64,000 nt of DNA from CAZKDV01 sp964551645 (GCA_964551645.1 CAZKDV010000001.1:22961-86960), one strand, 5' to 3'; counted from the first letter of the stretch, positions 55,285-64,000 are shown. A program made the numbers and translations. The notes: generated by a model not told the origin, from the letters alone.

Positions 55285-56532
55285 TTAATATTGTTCTCGG
55301 ATTTGATTTTCAATTTTTGGAAAAATTGTTAAAAAGTCTTCATAACATTTAATTTGGTTTAATTCTTTCTCATAGGTTTGCAAGTCTACTTCGTCAAGAT
55401 AGGTGCAGCCTGAACCTGCAAAATCAAAATAAAACATATTTGTATAATATTGATTTGTTATATCAGTCTTAGAAATTACAACTATAAATTCTCGTTCAAC
55501 ATGGTGGTCTAATTGAGCTTTGTATTTAAACACGCTAAGTACAGAGTCTCTGCCACCTAGCGCAAAAGTGTAAATATAATCAAGGTAATTGTAATAAAAC
55601 TTTTTATTACAAAGAGATAATTTAATTGGAACGCAAATCTCAATCCATTTATCATCATTTGATTCTACAAGTCTAAATCCTATAGTTTGTATATAATTAT
55701 TAAATTCACGTCCATCTGTTAGATTTAAGTCTTTAAGAGAAAAAGTTTTATGGGTTTTTGAGTATTTTAAATCTAAATCTTCTTCATACCAATTTAACCA
55801 AAGATCGTAATCAATCGTGTACCCCAAATAATAATTTATTGTGTTTGAATCAGCATTATTAATGGTTTTAGGTTTAGGAATTTCTTCTTTACCTGAAAAG
55901 AAAATATAAGTAAATCCGTAATTTAAGTCATTAATTTTAATTTTCTTATTTTTATAATCATTATAAAAAGTAAGTAAAAAATCTTCTTTATTAATAGGTT
56001 TTTTAAATTCATATTTCTTATAAAGTCTAATAAAAGATTTTTTTTCTTTAGAATATATAAATGAATCATATAAGAAATTATTATTTGTTCTTTTTGTAAT
56101 TATAGTTAAAAAATATTCTTTATTTCCATTTATTTCAAAATCATGTATAAAAACAGATATAAATTCATCTCCTTCGATTGAAAAACTTTCAATTCTTTTT
56201 ATTTTATCGCTTGTCCGATAAACTAAAATAATCTCTAAATCTCTGTCTATGTCAATACTGTAGTTAGACCATGTAAATAGATATTCATATTTTTCATTAG
56301 GGTTTTTTAAATCTCCTTCTCCAAAATTATATATGCTATCAATTGCACCATATGTCCCAAAACAAATATCTTCTGCCCATAATGGATTGTTTCCATTTAC
56401 AACAATATTAGGATTTTGAATATGGGATTCTTCAGGTTCATAGGTTTCGTCATTATTTGCATGTCTCGTACATGCAATATTAAATAATAATAGGTTTATT
56501 ACCAGTAAAGTACAAGCAAAATATTTAAACAT
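55285..56532 (-). CDS. Uncharacterised lipoprotein, paralogue of the next gene
   Basis: A 415-residue predicted lipoprotein (lipobox LLFNIAC near residue 21). No known domain is recognised. It shares with its upstream neighbour the same plan and many short matches: W-A-x-D-x-C near the start, KWIE(I/L)C, SVLS.FKYK, EFIVVISKTD.TN..Y, G.GCTYLDEV and a terminal YEDFLTIFPKIE. It is rich in Tyr, Asn, Lys and Asp and looks beta-strand rich. It lies 28 bases after the paralogue on the same strand, so the two form one transcript. Function is unknown. Base composition is even more AT-rich than the surroundings. Confidence 0.72.
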   Translation of the reverse strand: MFKYFACTLLVINLLLFNIACTRHANNDETYEPEESHIQNPNIVVNGNNPLWAEDICFGTYGAIDSIYNFGEGDLKNPNEKYEYLFTWSNYSIDIDRDLEIILVYRTSDKIKRIESFSIEGDEFISVFIHDFEINGNKEYFLTIITKRTNNNFLYDSFIYSKEKKSFIRLYKKYEFKKPINKEDFLLTFYNDYKNKKIKINDLNYGFTYIFFSGKEEIPKPKTINNADSNTINYYLGYTIDYDLWLNWYEEDLDLKYSKTHKTFSLKDLNLTDGREFNNYIQTIGFRLVESNDDKWIEICVPIKLSLCNKKFYYNYLDYIYTFALGGRDSVLSVFKYKAQLDHHVEREFIVVISKTDITNQYYTNMFYFDFAGSGCTYLDEVDLQTYEKELNQIKCYEDFLTIFPKIENQIREQY

Positions 56533-56560
56533 CTCTATTAGTATTAATTTTTATAAATTA

Positions 56561-57847
56561 TTAAAAAGAATATTCTATTATTAAATCATCCTCTATTTTT
56601 GGAAAAACTGTTATAAAATCTTCATAAGATTTTATATTATTTAATTTATCCTCACAGCCTTTAATAGTTAACTGCGTAAGGTAACAACAACCTGTTGCAC
56701 CACAATCAGCTTCAAATAAATCAATATAGTGTTTGTTTGTTGAATTTGTTTTAGATATAACAACAATAAATTCTCTATTATTCTTATAATTATATTTAAA
56801 AGTGCTTAAAACAGAATCCTTCCCTTTTAGAATATGAGTATCTAAGTAATAAATATTATTGCAATAATCAAATTTTATACAAACTGCTTTATCATGTAGA
56901 TAACAAAGTTCAATCCACTTATCGTAATTATTTTCTGCATTTCTAAACGCAATAACTTCTATGGCATAACTATAATCTTCCTTAAACTTAAAATTTTTAG
57001 CTGTAAAAATATTATGAGTTTTAGTATATTTAATTCCTTGAATTTTATCTTCCCAGTTTAACCACGCTTCATTTATACCAAAGCTGTTGAAGGTTTCACT
57101 TTCGTCAGTTTTTATAGATTCTAAATTATTATTAATATTTGGGTCGCTTATTGGTTCTGTTCCAGCAAAAAATACATATTCAATATGTGTATCTATTTCA
57201 TTAATTTCAAAATTATTACTTAGATTTTGGGCATTAAATAAACTGATAAAATCATCTTTGCTACTATAATGATTTAGTAAATAATAATGAGGTTCATTTT
57301 CTTCTATAATATCTTCGTAAATATTGTTCTCAACAGAATATTTAAAAGTATTTGAATAATACTCCTCATCACTTTTTGTTATTATAGAAATAAAAAATAT
57401 TTTTTTACCATTTTGCTCTAAAGTATGTGAAAATATATCAACATAATCATCACCAAATAAAATAAGATCTTGTATTTGTTTAACCCTATCATCTACCTGT
57501 GAAACAATAGTGATTTTCAGTGTATTATAACATGGATATGTAATATTTTTTTTTGTGACAAATATATATTCATATTTTTCCAAAGGATTATCTGTAATTT
57601 CTTTTCCATAAGAATAGATTTTTATAATATTTGAATAAGCATCTTTATATCCAAATAAATTACATACATCGCTTGCCCAGCAAGAGTTATTATCATATAA
57701 TACAGTATCATATAATACAGAATGTGAAATATGAATTTTTACTACTTCATCTTTTAAATCATTATTTTCACTGTTTTTACAAGCAAAATTAAGTAATAAA
57801 ATGATTGCTAAAAGCAAGTAATAAACAAAATACTTATTAGTTTTCAT
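56561..57847 (-). CDS. Uncharacterised lipoprotein, paralogue of the previous gene
   Basis: A 428-residue predicted lipoprotein (lipobox LLNFAC). It aligns with the downstream gene over nearly all its length, with shared features including KWIELCYLHDK, SVLSTFKYN, EFIVVISKTNSTNKHYIDLF, ATGCCYL and YEDFITVFPKIED. Identity looks modest, so the duplication is not recent. No catalytic motif is visible. A TATTTTTG -7 element (57893-57886, minus) with a TTG 18 bases upstream (57914-57912) is a plausible promoter for both genes. Location next to a transposase relic suggests acquisition or local rearrangement (inference). Confidence 0.72.
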   Translation of the reverse strand: MKTNKYFVYYLLLAIILLLNFACKNSENNDLKDEVVKIHISHSVLYDTVLYDNNSCWASDVCNLFGYKDAYSNIIKIYSYGKEITDNPLEKYEYIFVTKKNITYPCYNTLKITIVSQVDDRVKQIQDLILFGDDYVDIFSHTLEQNGKKIFFISIITKSDEEYYSNTFKYSVENNIYEDIIEENEPHYYLLNHYSSKDDFISLFNAQNLSNNFEINEIDTHIEYVFFAGTEPISDPNINNNLESIKTDESETFNSFGINEAWLNWEDKIQGIKYTKTHNIFTAKNFKFKEDYSYAIEVIAFRNAENNYDKWIELCYLHDKAVCIKFDYCNNIYYLDTHILKGKDSVLSTFKYNYKNNREFIVVISKTNSTNKHYIDLFEADCGATGCCYLTQLTIKGCEDKLNNIKSYEDFITVFPKIEDDLIIEYSF

Positions 57848-58214
57848 AGTTTTAAAAAGCTGAATTTTTAATACTCATTAAGCAACAAAAATAAGAATTT
57901 TTATTAATTTACAAGTGTAAATATCGTTATATTTTGGAAATAAAAGTACTGTTTTTAACTATTTATAAATTTTATAAAGTCATTTATCCCAGATTCCACA
58001 ATAGGAATTTTTTGAGTTAAATCTATATTACGAAACATAAAAATACAGTTATAAATTATTGATATACAGTAAGTAAAGTTGATGTTTTTCTAATGCGTAG
58101 CGTTAGAGATTTTTTATTCAAAAATCATTGTAAAGTTTTTGTTATCAATAAATTATACATGCATTTAAAACTCAAATGCGTAATCTGGGTTTAACCTAAA
58201 TGCACAATAGTTTT
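57848..58214. other. 367-base gap between the lipoprotein pair and ruvC
   Basis: It contains the promoter of the lipoprotein pair (57886-57914). On the minus strand a short open frame (58038 to a stop at 57955) reads MFRNIDLTQKIPIVESGIND and a few more residues. It looks protein-like but I do not recognise it; it may be the end of a lost gene. Nothing else was seen. Confidence 0.35.
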
Positions 58215-58766
58215 TTATACTATCCTATCCGGATTTTGAGAAATAAAAGATTTCCAACCTGTTTTTTTAGTATTTAACGAAATTTTATTCTGATTGCAAT
58301 GACATACTGCTACAGCCAAAGCATCACTTGCATCTAAAGATAAGTCCTTAAAGCTATAATTTAACATTTTTTCTAACAAACCAGCAATTTGCTCTTTTGA
58401 AGCATTACCACTTCCTGTAACTGCTTGTTTAATTTTTCTGGGACTATATTCAAAACATGGAATACTCCTTGACAAAGCTGCTGCAATAGCAACTCCTTGA
58501 GCTCGTCCAAGTTTTAACATTGATTGAATGTTTTTGGCATAAAATGGACTTTCTATTGATAATTCATCAGGATGATACTTGTCAATTAGAGAGATTATAA
58601 ACTCAAAAATAATTTTTAATTTTGTAAAACCATCTTTTTCTTTTTTTAATGATAGTATTCCGCAATCAATTGTTTCAATTTGATTATTTTCGTGAGAAAT
58701 TATTGCATACCCCATAATGTTAGTACCCGGATCAATACCTAAAATAATCTTTTCCAATATAGTCAA
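58215..58766 (-). CDS. ruvC: Holliday junction resolvase RuvC
   Basis: An endonuclease that resolves Holliday junctions with RuvAB. The four acidic active-site residues are in place: ILGIDPGTNIMGYA (first Asp), LSIESPFYAKN (Glu) and the C-terminal DASDALAVAVCHC (two Asp). The length of about 180 is normal. The start is unclear: the frame gives TTG at 58766, while a second TTG at 58757 would give an N-terminus (MEKIILGID) closer to the family. No ATG is available. Its start lies only six bases from the divergent ATG at 58773, so at least one promoter lies inside a coding region. Confidence 0.94.
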   Translation of the reverse strand: MTILEKIILGIDPGTNIMGYAIISHENNQIETIDCGILSLKKEKDGFTKLKIIFEFIISLIDKYHPDELSIESPFYAKNIQSMLKLGRAQGVAIAAALSRSIPCFEYSPRKIKQAVTGSGNASKEQIAGLLEKMLNYSFKDLSLDASDALAVAVCHCNQNKISLNTKKTGWKSFISQNPDRIV

Positions 58767-58772
58767 TAATTT

Positions 58773-59783
58773 ATGACCCCAAAATTACGCTTTTTCATTC
58801 AAACTTTTGCTAAATTCGCTATTCTTTTTCTATCAGCAGGTTTTTTATATTTGCAATTGTGGGACAAAATCAGCACTAAAGAATTTTGGTACGGCTTTTC
58901 AATAATTTTTACAAAAAAAACTTCAATTATATATCTATTTTTCACCTTATGCTTAATGTTTTTTAATTGGGCTTTAGAGGTGTTAAAATGGAAAAAACTT
59001 ACATCTACTTTTAGTAATACATCAACAAAAACATGTTTTAAAGGAGTAATTTCGGGAATTACAATCAGCATGTTTTTACCTAATCGAACTGGAGATTTTG
59101 CTGGGAGAATACTATGGCTAAGAAAACGATTTCGCTGGAAGGGATTATATGCTAATATTTATTCATCATCAGCACAAGTGCTTGCAACAATGATTCTCGG
59201 TATATCTTGTATTTTACTTATACCAAACACAATTATAACTATTGTAAATCTAAATAACTTTGGATTAATATTCTCAAAAGTAATAGGACTTATTCTTCTA
59301 ATTAGTTTGATACTTTTATATTTCTTATTTCCTTGGATAGTTCAAAAAACAAATATTTTCAAAAAAAAAAATACTTTTAGATTTATTAAACAACTCTCAG
59401 TTTTTTCAGATTTCAAAACAAATCTTTTAAGCAATATATTGATGTTAAGTATATTACGCTTTTTTATTTACTGTTTTCAATTTTTTCTTGTGCTTAAAGT
59501 ATTGCAAGTAAACATTTCTTTATTTACGATATTTCCTTACATTGCTGTTATGTACTTTTTCATAACCATAGTTCCAAAATTTGCTATTGTTGAAATAGCT
59601 ACCAGAGGAGCTATTGCAATTATGATAATAGGTGCCATAATAGCTGAAACATCACTTGCTCACGACATTTCATCAGTACTTTTTACTGCTACAACAGTTT
59701 TATGGATAATTAATTTATTTATCCCTGCAATGCTCGGTTTATTCTTTTTGCCCCCATTAATGAAAACAACAAATAAAAAATGA
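58773..59783 (+). CDS. Lysylphosphatidylglycerol-synthase-like transmembrane (UPF0104) protein
   Basis: A 336-residue polytopic membrane protein with about eight hydrophobic segments. The family signature is visible: WALEVLKWKKLTSTF, then GITISMFLPNRTGDFAGRILWLRKRF at about 90-115 and IAVMYFFITIVPKFAIVEIATRGA near 265-290. Proteins of this fold act as lipid or lipid-glycan flippases or as the membrane half of MprF; no aminoacyl-transferase half is present. The stop overlaps the next gene by four bases, so it probably serves the adjacent glycosyltransferase (inference). Confidence 0.85.
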   Translation: MTPKLRFFIQTFAKFAILFLSAGFLYLQLWDKISTKEFWYGFSIIFTKKTSIIYLFFTLCLMFFNWALEVLKWKKLTSTFSNTSTKTCFKGVISGITISMFLPNRTGDFAGRILWLRKRFRWKGLYANIYSSSAQVLATMILGISCILLIPNTIITIVNLNNFGLIFSKVIGLILLISLILLYFLFPWIVQKTNIFKKKNTFRFIKQLSVFSDFKTNLLSNILMLSILRFFIYCFQFFLVLKVLQVNISLFTIFPYIAVMYFFITIVPKFAIVEIATRGAIAIMIIGAIIAETSLAHDISSVLFTATTVLWIINLFIPAMLGLFFLPPLMKTTNKK

Positions 59784-60907
59784 TTTATATTGTATCATTC
59801 CTAATATTAACATATTGTTTCTTTATAAGTCTTTTGATTATTGGGATTTATAAATGTTCTAAAACACAAGAATATAATCATGCTGAACTTCCAAATATTA
59901 CTATTATTATTCCTTTTAGGAATGAAGAAAAAAACATTGGCAAACTTCTTCGCTCAATTTCTCAACTTAACTATCCTAAAGAAAAACTTGAAATAATCAC
60001 CATTAACGATTCCTCAACCGACAATAGCATCGCAGAAATTAAGTCTTTTCAAAATGCAATACTTCCAGCAACACTTAAAATAATTGAACTTCAAGATGTT
60101 TCTCATACAAATTATGGAAAAAAATCAGCAGTAAATTATGGTATTCAAATTGCAAAATCGGAAATAATTGTAAGCACAGATGCCGATTGTATAGTATATC
60201 CCAACTGGATTAACTCATTACTTGCTTATCTTTCTCCACAAACAATGCTAGTATGTGGACCTGTAAGATATAACGATAATAATTCTACTTGGTCAAAACT
60301 ATTACAACTTGAATTTTTTTCGCTTATTTTTAGTGGTGCAGCTTCAATTGGAATAAAAAAGCCAAGTTTTTGCAATGCTGCAAATATGATGTTTCGTAAA
60401 AATATTTATTTGGAAGTGTTTGATAAATATGGCAAAAACTATAGTTCTGGAGACGATGTATTTTTATTACAATCAATATCAACAACTTATGGGGCTAAAC
60501 ATATCACATTTGCGCATACAAAATCTGCAATTGTTGACACTTTACCCCCAAACAACATAAAATCATTTGTATTGCAAAGACTTAGATGGGCATCAAAAGC
60601 AGTTGGTTATAAAAGTGCATTTGCAATTTTTCAAAGTTTATTAGTATATATTTATTCTTTATCAATTATTGGACTAAGTATTTTATCTGTTTTTTCAAAA
60701 CAATATATATTATCAACTATATTACTAATAAGTGGAAAACTTATTTTGGATTTACTTTTTTTCAAGTTTTCTATATCTCAATTGAAATATGCGAAATTTA
60801 ATCCAATTATTTTTTTTCTCTCTTCAATTTTATATCCCGTTTATATCGTTGTAATTGCATCAATGTCTTTTTTCACTAAGGGAGAATGGAAAGGAAGAAA
60901 AGTTTAG
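59780..60907 (+). CDS. Family 2 glycosyltransferase, membrane-associated
   Basis: A 375-residue GT-A enzyme. After an N-terminal membrane helix (about 1-24) come ITIIIPFRNEEKNIGKLL, TINDSSTDNSI, the DxD-type STDADCIVYP, the acceptor GDDVFLL and the QRLRWASKAVGY (QxxRW) motif, then C-terminal hydrophobic segments. This architecture is that of processive or membrane-bound glycan synthases. Translational coupling to the UPF0104 protein suggests a glycolipid made and flipped by the pair (inference). It is convergent with ispD with a four-base overlap. Confidence 0.88.
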   Translation: MIYIVSFLILTYCFFISLLIIGIYKCSKTQEYNHAELPNITIIIPFRNEEKNIGKLLRSISQLNYPKEKLEIITINDSSTDNSIAEIKSFQNAILPATLKIIELQDVSHTNYGKKSAVNYGIQIAKSEIIVSTDADCIVYPNWINSLLAYLSPQTMLVCGPVRYNDNNSTWSKLLQLEFFSLIFSGAASIGIKKPSFCNAANMMFRKNIYLEVFDKYGKNYSSGDDVFLLQSISTTYGAKHITFAHTKSAIVDTLPPNNIKSFVLQRLRWASKAVGYKSAFAIFQSLLVYIYSLSIIGLSILSVFSKQYILSTILLISGKLILDLLFFKFSISQLKYAKFNPIIFFLSSILYPVYIVVIASMSFFTKGEWKGRKV

Positions 60908-61593
60908 ATCTGCTTATATCTTTCATTAATTAGAGCATTTGCATATAAAATATCTGAAGGTACGGTAATCTTAATATTTTCTTTATTTCCATCAATCAAT
61001 ACAACTTGTTTTCCAAGTGTTTCATAAACGCTTGCATCATCAGTAAAAGTTTCTGAATAAGGAATATTGTAAGCATTTCGGATTAATCTCAATTGAAAAA
61101 ATTGTGGTGTCTGTACAATTTTCAACTTTTCTCTTTCTATCGGTTTGCTATAAACGTTACTAACTTCTCTAACAGATTCGTATAGTGGAATCACTGGAAT
61201 TGCAGACCCATATTTTTGTGCAGTGGAAAAACCCTTAGCAATTACATCTTGATTAACAAATGGTCTAACTCCATCATGTATTGCCACAATAGTATTATTT
61301 TCGTCTTTGTTAATAGCTCTAAGACCATTTTCTACCGAATGAAATCTTGTTGTTCCACCTTCAACTATGTTATGAGATATATTTATATCAAATTTTATAC
61401 AAAGCTCTTTCCATTCTTGAATATGTTGTTTTGGCAATACAACAATAAGATCTATGTCATTAAATGCTTGTTTTAAAAAATATAAAGTATAGTATAAAAC
61501 AGGTTTTTTGCCTATTTCAACAAATTGTTTGGGGTATGATGATTGCATTCTTGTTCCAACCCCTCCTGCAACAACAACAGCAACTTTGTTCAA
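60904..61593 (-). CDS. ispD: 2-C-methyl-D-erythritol 4-phosphate cytidylyltransferase
   Basis: The third enzyme of the MEP isoprenoid pathway: joins MEP with CTP to give CDP-ME. The 229-residue length is typical. The CTP-binding N-terminus VVVAGGVGTRMQSSYPKQF is present, together with the family block VAIHDGVRPFV and TDDASVYETLGKQVVLIDGNKENIKIT. The start lies five bases after the queA stop, so they share an operon. It shows the organism uses the MEP route. Confidence 0.95.
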   Translation of the reverse strand: MNKVAVVVAGGVGTRMQSSYPKQFVEIGKKPVLYYTLYFLKQAFNDIDLIVVLPKQHIQEWKELCIKFDINISHNIVEGGTTRFHSVENGLRAINKDENNTIVAIHDGVRPFVNQDVIAKGFSTAQKYGSAIPVIPLYESVREVSNVYSKPIEREKLKIVQTPQFFQLRLIRNAYNIPYSETFTDDASVYETLGKQVVLIDGNKENIKITVPSDILYANALINERYKQI

Positions 61594-61598
61594 TTATA

Positions 61599-62648
61599 TT
61601 ATAGTATTAACATTGCATCGCCGAAAGTAAAGAAATTATATTTTTCTTCAACTGCAACTTTATAAGCTTTCATTAATAAATCGTAGCCTGCAAAAGCAGC
61701 AACCATAATCATAAGTGATGACTGAGGCAGATGAAAATTTGTTATCATACTTGAAGAAATGCGAAAATCATAAGGTGGGTAAATAAATATATTTGTCCAT
61801 CCGGCAAAAGGTCTGAGTTCTCTTGATAGAGTAACAGATGATTCAATTGCTCGCATGCTTGTAGTTCCAACTACTAATACCTGCTTCCCATTTTGTTTTG
61901 CCTTATTAACGATTTTGCATGTTTCTTCAGGAATTATTATTTCTTCTGATTCTATCTTATGTTTTGATAAATCTTCAACATCTATGCTTTTAAAATTTCC
62001 TAATCCTGCATGCAGAGTAATATCTGTAAATTCAACACCATTTATCTGCATTTTTTTAATAAGCTCTCTGCTAAAATGCAAACCTGCAGCAGGGGCAGCC
62101 ACCGCTCCTTCATTCTTAGCAAATAATGTTTGGTATCTCTCTTTTGCTTCTTCTGATGGGTCAGTTGATAATATCTTAGGAATTGGAGCTTCACCCATGT
62201 TTTTAACAATTTGCTTAAATGTATCATTATCACCATCATACAAAAATCTAATTGTTCTACCTCTTGAAGTTGTATTATCAATAACTTCGGCAACTAATTC
62301 ATCATTTTCTCCAAAAAACAATTTATTTCCAACTCGAATTTTTCGAGCAGGATCAACAAGCACATCCCACAGTTTAGCTTCAACATTTAATTCTCTCAAC
62401 AGAAACACTTCAATTCGAGCACCTGTTTTTTCTTTAGTTCCGTATAGTCGTGCAGGAAAAACTTTAGTGTTATTTACTACGGTTACATCTCCTTCGCCGT
62501 AATAATCAATTAAATCACTAAAATGCTTATGCTCAATTGTTCCGGTTGCTCTATTTACAACCATTAACCTACTGGCATCTCTGTCTTCAATAGGTTTTTT
62601 TGCAATTAAATCATTAGGTAAGTGAAACTTAAAATCGGATAATTTCAT
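61599..62648 (-). CDS. queA: S-adenosylmethionine:tRNA ribosyltransferase-isomerase
   Basis: Transfers and isomerises the ribosyl group of SAM to 7-aminomethyl-7-deazaguanine in tRNA, giving epoxyqueuosine. The 349 residues carry the family opening [27 protein letters not shown], the [10 protein letters not shown] segment, [16 protein letters not shown] and the end [27 protein letters not shown]. Length is normal. It is first in the queA-ispD operon, with a good promoter 21-52 bases upstream. Confidence 0.96.
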   Translation of the reverse strand: MKLSDFKFHLPNDLIAKKPIEDRDASRLMVVNRATGTIEHKHFSDLIDYYGEGDVTVVNNTKVFPARLYGTKEKTGARIEVFLLRELNVEAKLWDVLVDPARKIRVGNKLFFGENDELVAEVIDNTTSRGRTIRFLYDGDNDTFKQIVKNMGEAPIPKILSTDPSEEAKERYQTLFAKNEGAVAAPAAGLHFSRELIKKMQINGVEFTDITLHAGLGNFKSIDVEDLSKHKIESEEIIIPEETCKIVNKAKQNGKQVLVVGTTSMRAIESSVTLSRELRPFAGWTNIFIYPPYDFRISSSMITNFHLPQSSLMIMVAAFAGYDLLMKAYKVAVEEKYNFFTFGDAMLIL

Positions 62649-62668
62649 GTGTTTTTTTTAAAGAATTA

Positions 62669-62700
62669 CAAATATACAACGAACGCTATGCTAAAAGCAA
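62669..62700 (-). promoter_or_regulatory. Bacteroidota-type promoter for queA-ispD
   Basis: On the minus strand TTG (62700-62698), 21 bases, then TATATTTG (62676-62669). The queA ATG at 62648 is 20 bases downstream. Confidence 0.55.
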
Positions 62701-62730
62701 TTATTTCGTTTCAAAAAATAATTCTATTTT

Positions 62731-63177
62731 TTATTCTTCAGCAATAACTTCAAAATTGCAAACAGCTTCAATATCTTTGAAGATGAAAATTTTTGCAGAG
62801 TAAGAGCCTATTTCTTTAACAGGTTCGAACGATATTTTTTTTCTATCAACTTCAACTTGATGTTGTTCTAGTAGTGCATTAGCAATTTGAATATTATTAA
62901 CGCTTCCAAAAATCTTTCCTGTTGTAGAAACTTTTTGTGAAATTTTCAAAGAAATACTTTCAATTTTTTGTTTCAATGCTTCAGCTTCACTTCTAATTTT
63001 ATTTTCTTTAAAATTTTGCTGTTTAACATTTTCAGCTAATACTTTTTTGTTTGCAGGTGTTGCTAAAATTGCACAACCTTGTGGTATCAAATAATTATTT
63101 GCATACCCATTCTTGACTTTAACAATATCATTTTTGTAGCCAAGATTTTTCACATCTTGAATTAAAATAACTTCCAT
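62731..63177 (-). CDS. rplI: 50S ribosomal protein L9
   Basis: A 148-residue large-subunit protein that binds 23S rRNA. The N-terminal domain MEVILIQDVKNLGYKNDIVKVKNGYANNYLIPQG is the conserved L9 signature. A long connecting helix and the C-terminal domain (KIFGSVNNIQIANALLEQHQVEVDRKKI) follow. It is third in the rpsF-rpsR-rplI operon, starting 13 bases after rpsR. Confidence 0.97.
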   Translation of the reverse strand: MEVILIQDVKNLGYKNDIVKVKNGYANNYLIPQGCAILATPANKKVLAENVKQQNFKENKIRSEAEALKQKIESISLKISQKVSTTGKIFGSVNNIQIANALLEQHQVEVDRKKISFEPVKEIGSYSAKIFIFKDIEAVCNFEVIAEE

Positions 63178-63190
63178 TTCTATTCTCCTT

Positions 63191-63457
63191 TTACTTTAAT
63201 AAATCTGTTACAAATGGAAGAAGTGCCAAATGACGAGCTCTTTTTATTGCCTTTGAAACTTTCTTCTGATATTTTGTTGATGTACCTGTAAGTCTGCGTG
63301 GCAAAATCTTACCTTGTTCATTAACAAATCGTAATAAAAAATCAGGATCTTTATAATCAATATATTTAATTTTACTTTTTTTAAAACGACAATATTTTTT
63401 CTTTTTAATATCGACATTTATCGGTGTTAAATATCTTACATCTGATTGTTGGCTCAT
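63191..63457 (-). CDS. rpsR: 30S ribosomal protein S18
   Basis: An 88-residue small-subunit protein that pairs with S6 on the platform. The conserved core is complete: [64 protein letters not shown]. The single Cys does not form the zinc-binding set seen in some bacteria. It is second in the operon, 30 bases after rpsF. No ssb gene is interposed, unlike in many Firmicutes. Confidence 0.97.
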   Translation of the reverse strand: MSQQSDVRYLTPINVDIKKKKYCRFKKSKIKYIDYKDPDFLLRFVNEQGKILPRRLTGTSTKYQKKVSKAIKRARHLALLPFVTDLLK

Positions 63458-63487
63458 AATGTTACTAGGTTTTTAGATTAAAAAAAT

Positions 63488-63859
63488 TTAGTTTTCAAGA
63501 GAATTTTGTTCTTCAACAACTTCATTTTTTGCCTTTCTCTTTCTTTCATTATATTCAATTGCATACTTGTCGAGAAGAACAGTTAGATACCTTAAAACTC
63601 TTTCATCTCTTTTGAAAGTAAGTTCTAATAAAGGTACAACTTGCTCTTGTCCATCATATTCCCACTCAATCAAATAATAAAAACCTGATGATTTTTTCTC
63701 AATTTGATATGCTAATTTACGAAGCCCCCAGTCTTCTTCGTGCTTGATGATTGCTCCTTTTTCGACGAGCAAATCTCTGTAGATTTTTACCGCTTCCTTT
63801 GCCTGTTCTTCAGACAAAACGGGAGTTAAAATGAAAACGGTTTCATAGCGTTTTGACAT
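63488..63859 (-). CDS. rpsF: 30S ribosomal protein S6
   Basis: A 123-residue small-subunit protein. The typical beginning is RYETVFILTPVLSEEQAKEAVKIYRDLL, followed by GLRKLAYQIEKKSSGFYYLIEWE and RDERVLRYLTVLLD. The tail is charged and somewhat extended (ERKRKAKNEVVEEQNSLEN), as in other Bacteroidota. It is the first gene of the operon, with a promoter at 63894-63925. Autoregulation by the S6:S18 complex is known in other bacteria; no matching leader structure was identified here. Confidence 0.97.
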   Translation of the reverse strand: MSKRYETVFILTPVLSEEQAKEAVKIYRDLLVEKGAIIKHEEDWGLRKLAYQIEKKSSGFYYLIEWEYDGQEQVVPLLELTFKRDERVLRYLTVLLDKYAIEYNERKRKAKNEVVEEQNSLEN

Positions 63860-63893
63860 ACTCTTAGTTTTTTAATTATAAAAATTTGGTTTG

Positions 63894-63925
63894 CAAAGTT
63901 AGTACTTTTTTTTAAAAACAACAAA
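63894..63925 (-). promoter_or_regulatory. Bacteroidota-type promoter for rpsF-rpsR-rplI
   Basis: On the minus strand TTTG (63925-63922), 20 bases, then TAACTTTG (63901-63894). The rpsF ATG is about 34 bases downstream. A further TAAATTTG lies at 63991-63984 on the same strand and could belong to a second, more distant promoter. Confidence 0.6.
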
Positions 63926-63956
63926 TTATATTAAATTACTCTTTCTTCCTAGATTC

Positions 63957-63978
63957 AAGTTGTAAATGCAACTTTTTT
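63957..63978 (+). terminator. Short terminator-like hairpin near the right edge
   Basis: AAGTTG (63957-63962) and CAACTT (63969-63974) form a six-pair stem with a six-base loop, running into a T tract (63973-63978). No plus-strand gene precedes it in the window, so its purpose is unclear. Confidence 0.35.
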
Positions 63979-64000
63979 ATTTACAAATTTAGAGAAAAGA

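Noticed and set aside
61855..62502. 215-codon plus-strand frame opposite queA
   Set aside because: queA is a clear match on the other strand; the frame is its antisense shadow.
62821..62831. GGTTCGA-like sequence resembling a tRNA T-loop
   Set aside because: It lies within the rplI coding sequence and has no cloverleaf around it.

Overview
The window is AT-rich DNA from a member of the Bacteroidota. The evidence is a complete type IX secretion core operon (porP-gldK-gldL-gldM-gldN), secreted proteins ending in the gliding-motility / T9SS type B C-terminal domain, lack of Shine-Dalgarno sequences, and repeated promoters of the Bacteroidota type (TTG near -33 and TAnnTTTG near -7). The organism cannot be placed further from the sequence alone. 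No rRNA, tRNA or CRISPR array was seen.

Layout: 1-2462 holds a secreted BNR-repeat protein cut by the window edge, an outer-membrane barrel candidate and a 41-residue lipoprotein, all on the minus strand. 2531-10023 is a plus-strand run: ung, an AddA-like helicase-nuclease, two Wzz-like chain-length regulators and an O-antigen ligase-like protein. 10027-14337 is mostly minus strand: a relic of an EcoRI-type adenine methyltransferase, a divergent GAPDH, a DUF58 protein with trxA, a tiny acidic lipoprotein (plus strand) and an ECF sigma factor whose start codon sits in a hairpin. 14483-23264 holds uvrA, a GNAT-like protein, a TlpA-like thioredoxin protein, a ZIP transporter, a glycosyltransferase overlapping a second ECF sigma gene, and an MBL hydrolase. 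23291-34404 holds miaB (minus), then topA, an arginase-fold protein with degraded metal ligands, and the T9SS core operon, closed by a strong terminator.

34447-42379 holds polA (with a damaged proofreading site), a YfcE-like phosphodiesterase, an FkbM methyltransferase, and a yidD / S41 protease / O-antigen ligase operon. 42376-53589 is all minus strand: a receiver-like protein with its membrane partner, two large lamin-tail/PKD proteins that are likely T9SS cargo, a DUF2148 protein, a MORN-repeat lipoprotein and a TPR histidine kinase. 53674-54660 is greA-HIT behind a hairpin leader. 54762-58214 is an accessory patch: a transposase fragment and two paralogous lipoproteins. 58215-64000 is housekeeping: ruvC, a flippase-like membrane protein with a glycosyltransferase, ispD, queA and the ribosomal operon rpsF-rpsR-rplI.

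The main functional theme is envelope biogenesis: the T9SS motor and ring, its probable cargo, polysaccharide polymerisation, and membrane protein insertion. No clearly new multi-gene system is proven. The best leads are the pseudo-arginase ahead of the T9SS operon, the PolA proofreading substitutions, the greA leader hairpin, the receiver-like/membrane protein pair, and the methyltransferase relic.
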